Shown: in pieces, positions 62,301-64,000 of the stretch
Layout of the letters: the number at the start of each line of letters is the position of its first letter
Numbering within the stretch: the first letter of the stretch is position 1
NCBI GenBank assembly: GCA_018292915.2
Contig: JACVVK020000490.1
Coordinates: forward strand, 416,001 to 480,000
Source: Batillaria attramentaria
Lineage: Eukaryota > Mollusca > Gastropoda > Batillariidae
Length of the DNA: 64,000 bases
Direction: 5' to 3'
Made by a program: the position numbers and the translations under genes
The notes under the pieces: model-generated
Told to the model about the DNA's origin: nothing
The model's input: the letters and a program-made list of their open reading frames with translations, nothing else
The model's database searches: none

Positions 62301-62618
62301 GGGGGACTCCGAGACTTGCACATTGTACAATTCTCATGTTTAGTTCAAAATTGTAGATTCAACAGGCCCTGCCTACCAGGATGTTTGGGTTCGAATGAGA
62401 CGACCCATTAACTAATTTCAGCTATTTAGTGCTCTGACGGGTGTGTGATACATGTACATTTGATCTGTTCCAGTTACATGCACCGTACAGGGACCGCAGA
62501 ATTGTGTGCACCCGCCCCGTATGGCAGCATGGAGGAAGAGGGTGCAGAAGATGAAGACAAGGAAATGGATTTCCGTGTGGCTACCGTAGTGGAAGAGGAT
62601 CATTTTGCCTATATCTAA
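53959..62618 (+). CDS. SLC46-family (PCFT-like) major facilitator transporter
   Basis: Five coding exons: 53959-54820, 55113-55355, 55858-55941, 58077-58233, 62474-62618. GT-AG borders and intact phase give 496 residues, slightly longer than typical SLC46 members. The family covers the proton-coupled folate transporter and relatives that move folates or other small anionic solutes across plasma or endolysosomal membranes. Diagnostic stretches are VEPVLFLYMFAANIVFPTLQ (first membrane segment), DKVCYQKYNGSFC with N-glycosylation sites in the first lumenal/extracellular loop, the FLGSFGDKVGRK major-facilitator motif between segments 2 and 3, and LVKRNEQGRLFSILAVSE near the end, as in SLC46A1/A3. 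About 12 membrane segments are expected. The cytoplasmic tail is acidic (MEEEGAEDEDKE) and ends HFAYI. The main ATG was chosen because upstream frames close. Which paralogue (A1, A2 or A3) cannot be settled by eye. Confidence 0.9.
55498..55614 (+). repeat. tRNA-Arg-like SINE, 5' truncated, with target-site duplication
   Basis: In intron 2 of the transporter gene. The 15-base sequence TTGAAATCTGATGTT occurs directly before (55483-55497) and after (55615-55629). The head is missing up to the B box. The perfect duplication indicates a recent, LINE-machinery-mediated insertion. Confidence 0.92.
55965..56030. repeat. (TG)n microsatellite
   Basis: Pure TG run starting 24 bases after the exon 3 donor. 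Confidence 0.95.
56268..56349. repeat. (AC)n-(CT)n compound microsatellite
   Basis: AC run then CT run, in intron 3 of the transporter gene. Confidence 0.95.
57166..57740. repeat. Ancient two-copy tandem duplication, about 305-base period
   Basis: Shared ordered blocks: AGAGTCCGTATTCA, AATATTACGCCT, AAAGGGCGATAACTC, ACCCCAAATTTGAA and CGGTT.AGTATTTT. The first copy spans about 57166-57440 and the second 57470-57740. Roughly 70-75 percent similar by eye, non-coding, in intron 3. Confidence 0.7.
58321..58600 (+). repeat. 40-base tandem repeat, six copies
   Basis: Unit starts at 58321, 58361, 58401, 58441, 58481 and 58521, with a decayed seventh at 58561. One copy reads TAGGGGTC for TAGTGGTC. 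The unit contains AGTGTAGTGGTCAGCAC, resembling the A-box region of tRNA-derived SINEs. It lies 88 bases past the exon 4 donor. Confidence 0.93.
58721..59277 (+). repeat. 119/120-base tandem repeat, block 1
   Basis: Units begin near 58721, 58841, 58960, 59080 and 59199 at CCATTGTGACCG (CTATTG in the third). The outermost unit is variant B (CTTATAATAATAG, CGGTCC) and the inner ones variant A (CTTAAAATAAT, CGCTCC). The block stops in the T run after GCTCCA. Confidence 0.93.
59278..60855 (+). mobile_element. 1.58 kb insertion splitting the 120-base array
   Basis: The array unit breaks in its T run at about 59277 and resumes at about 60856 with TTAATCAACTGGG. The inserted DNA starts with a perfect 28-base palindrome (59278-59305, centred on CTCTATAGAG). 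Near each end lies a 27-base imperfect direct repeat (59294-59320 and 60815-60841, sharing GAGAAACAACTTT and GACGGGGC). Inside are two or three diverged repeats of about 180 bases (TTTCATCAGC, TTCCAGATTT, GAGGCTGACG blocks) and a SINE. No transposase frame, so the class is unknown. Confidence 0.55.
60482..60660 (+). repeat. tRNA-Arg-like SINE, full length
   Basis: Inserted between (CT)n runs (60461-60481 and 60660-60677). Head has GTAGCGCGTTGGACTTTCAA, so the anticodon-like triplet differs. B box GAGTTCGAATCCC is the best match to consensus in the window. Confidence 0.85.
60856..61616 (+). repeat. 120-base tandem repeat, block 2
   Basis: Units at period 120-121, with CCATTGTGACCG at 60895, 61015, 61135, 61256, 61376 and 61496. 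Inner units are variant A and outer ones variant B, mirroring block 1. The 120 period is divisible by three, so a 242-codon frame stays open. It is read as a repeat artefact. Confidence 0.93.
61617..62473. repeat. Intron end with LINE-like tail and SINE fragment
   Basis: 61868-61920 reads TTCAGTTCAGTTCAGTAAAT then a CTTTATTATCCCC stretch, resembling a LINE 3' end. 61936-62170 is a minus-strand GGCGCTTT-tail SINE body (as 7055-7402). Then 300 bases of unassigned intron lead to the CCAG acceptor at 62470-62473. Confidence 0.55.
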
Positions 62619-64000
62619 TGAAAGTTCACCACATTCCAGCTCTGCTGAAGAAATCGGCTCGCAGTGAGAACATGCAGCAACCCCATAGTACCAGAGAAGT
62701 GCAGTTCAATGTGAGTTGTCTGAAGAATGAAATGATCTGAAAATTTATTCATATTTTGCATAATATGCAGTGAAATTTTCATGTTGTTGTGTAGTTATGC
62801 TGTGCAGTTAAATTTAAAGTTTTTCCAAAAATTGAGGAATTGCTTTCTGGGAATTTAAGGTGTTTTTTTTTTTCTTGTGACAGCAATCTCTAACTTTTAC
62901 AGTTCTTGTTTTATGTTTGTGAAAATCAGAGGTGGTGTTCAAATTTCCTGTGGTGTTGGTGTGTGATGGATGTGTTGTTATGTTACACTTCTTGGTTCAA
63001 ATCAACCGATTGTCTTTAACGCCCGACAGGCTAGCAAAGTTCTGTTACTTGAGGCAGGCTCTGCTCAGAAAATTTGCCTGAAACCTGTCCTCTGTCTTCT
63101 GTTTTCCCCGCATTAAGTCAGAATTTGAAAAAAAATCTCATCCGCCCTTCATTGCTGTGAATGCGGTATCAGACTATCACAATATTTGAACGTGTACAGA
63201 ATAAAGTGGTCTAAGAAGAAAGGTTAGAACTAATTCATTAGAATGATACATGAAACTGGAAGATCTGTTTTTAAATTGAATCTGTTGATGCCAGCAAACA
63301 TCATTCCTTTTGTCTTGTTATATGGTGAAGGTGTTTGCACTCTGCGCATTTTCTGTTTTGCAATTTAAAAAAAAAATTGATGCCATGTCTTATTTATTAG
63401 TAAAGAGGTGTTTTCTTTGGCTGTGATTGAAACTTGATTTTTTCCCTGAAGGGATATTGTAATTCACGGACTATAAGCCACAACTGTTTTCTTCAAAATG
63501 TCCCCTGGGTTAATCCTGTGCTGCTGCTTTTGCATTGCTGAAAGTGAAATCAACTCACCCTGGATTCTTGATCACATCCGATGAGGAAAACTCTCCTTGA
63601 TTTGTGTTGCCGGTCACACTCACACTTTCACTTTGACTTGAAGCAAAAACAGTCAACACACCTCCGATCGCCTTGCAAAGTGAAGCCATGCCCCCTCCCC
63701 CCCCCCCCCCCAAAAAAAAAAAAAAAAAAAATCATAGGATGCAGCCTTAAACAGTTCTGCCTCAAACATGAAATCCAGACTCAGACTTGAGCCTGGTAAT
63801 CCGATCCTGCACTTTTCTCCTCTCTTGCTACCCCAGCGGAGCCCACTACCCGGCATGCAGGCGGTGGGGATGAAATAAACATTCACAGCACTTGTAATTT
63901 GACTTTGCATTGGAATTTCTCTCCCCCTTTTTGCACCTGAGAAAACGGCAGCACTTCGTTCCGCAACCATTTCTGTTTTGTTCACTCACCATGTACAGGG
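62619..64000 (+). other. 3' flank of the transporter gene
   Basis: Probable 3' UTR. AATAAA at 63200-63205, 582 bases after the stop, is the first reasonable polyadenylation signal noted. Beyond it no gene is seen. A poly-C/poly-A block sits at 63698-63731. Confidence 0.4.

Overview
This is a window of an animal nuclear genome, most likely a marine gastropod mollusc. The organism is inferred, not proven, from three things: spliced metazoan genes with canonical GT-AG introns; a metazoan 118-base 5S rRNA; and many copies of tRNA-derived SINEs, (TG)n microsatellites and poly-G/C runs of the kind common in caenogastropod assemblies such as periwinkles. Nothing looks prokaryotic or viral.

Layout. 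1-13.3 kb: no protein gene recognised. It holds SINEs, a small TIR transposon family, long microsatellites, a near-perfect 209-base inverted repeat made of two SINE copies (8392-8946) and a 101-base tandem repeat (12440-12851). 13.5-30.9 kb: a dispersed 5S rRNA cluster, all on the + strand. It has 14 full-length 118-base copies (eight read identically), one chimeric 124-base copy and eleven truncated or diverged copies, set in long spacers that were themselves duplicated and recombined. 30.9-45 kb: repeat-rich DNA with a hAT-like element, a mariner-like deletion derivative, SINEs and microsatellites, and no convincing gene.

45.0-62.6 kb is the gene-bearing part. A two-exon minus-strand gene (45051-47296) joins a Mutator-like-transposase-type N-terminal domain to five C-terminal zinc fingers. 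Next is a seven-exon minus-strand ADAT3 (48154-51453), the non-catalytic partner of the tRNA adenosine deaminase. Divergent from it, after about 2.45 kb, is a five-exon plus-strand SLC46/PCFT-like transporter (53959-62618). Its last intron carries a 120-base tandem repeat interrupted by a 1.58 kb insertion. All three gene models were assembled by hand and keep frame across every junction (521, 344 and 496 codons).

The genes are not an operon and no shared pathway is implied. The most unusual signals are the transposase-domain/zinc-finger fusion, a second diverged 5S-like subfamily inside the 5S cluster, and small insertions rich in CAGT/ACTG and GGC/GCC that separate otherwise near-identical 5S-spacer copies. 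The same tetramer is about ten-fold over-represented just upstream of the array.
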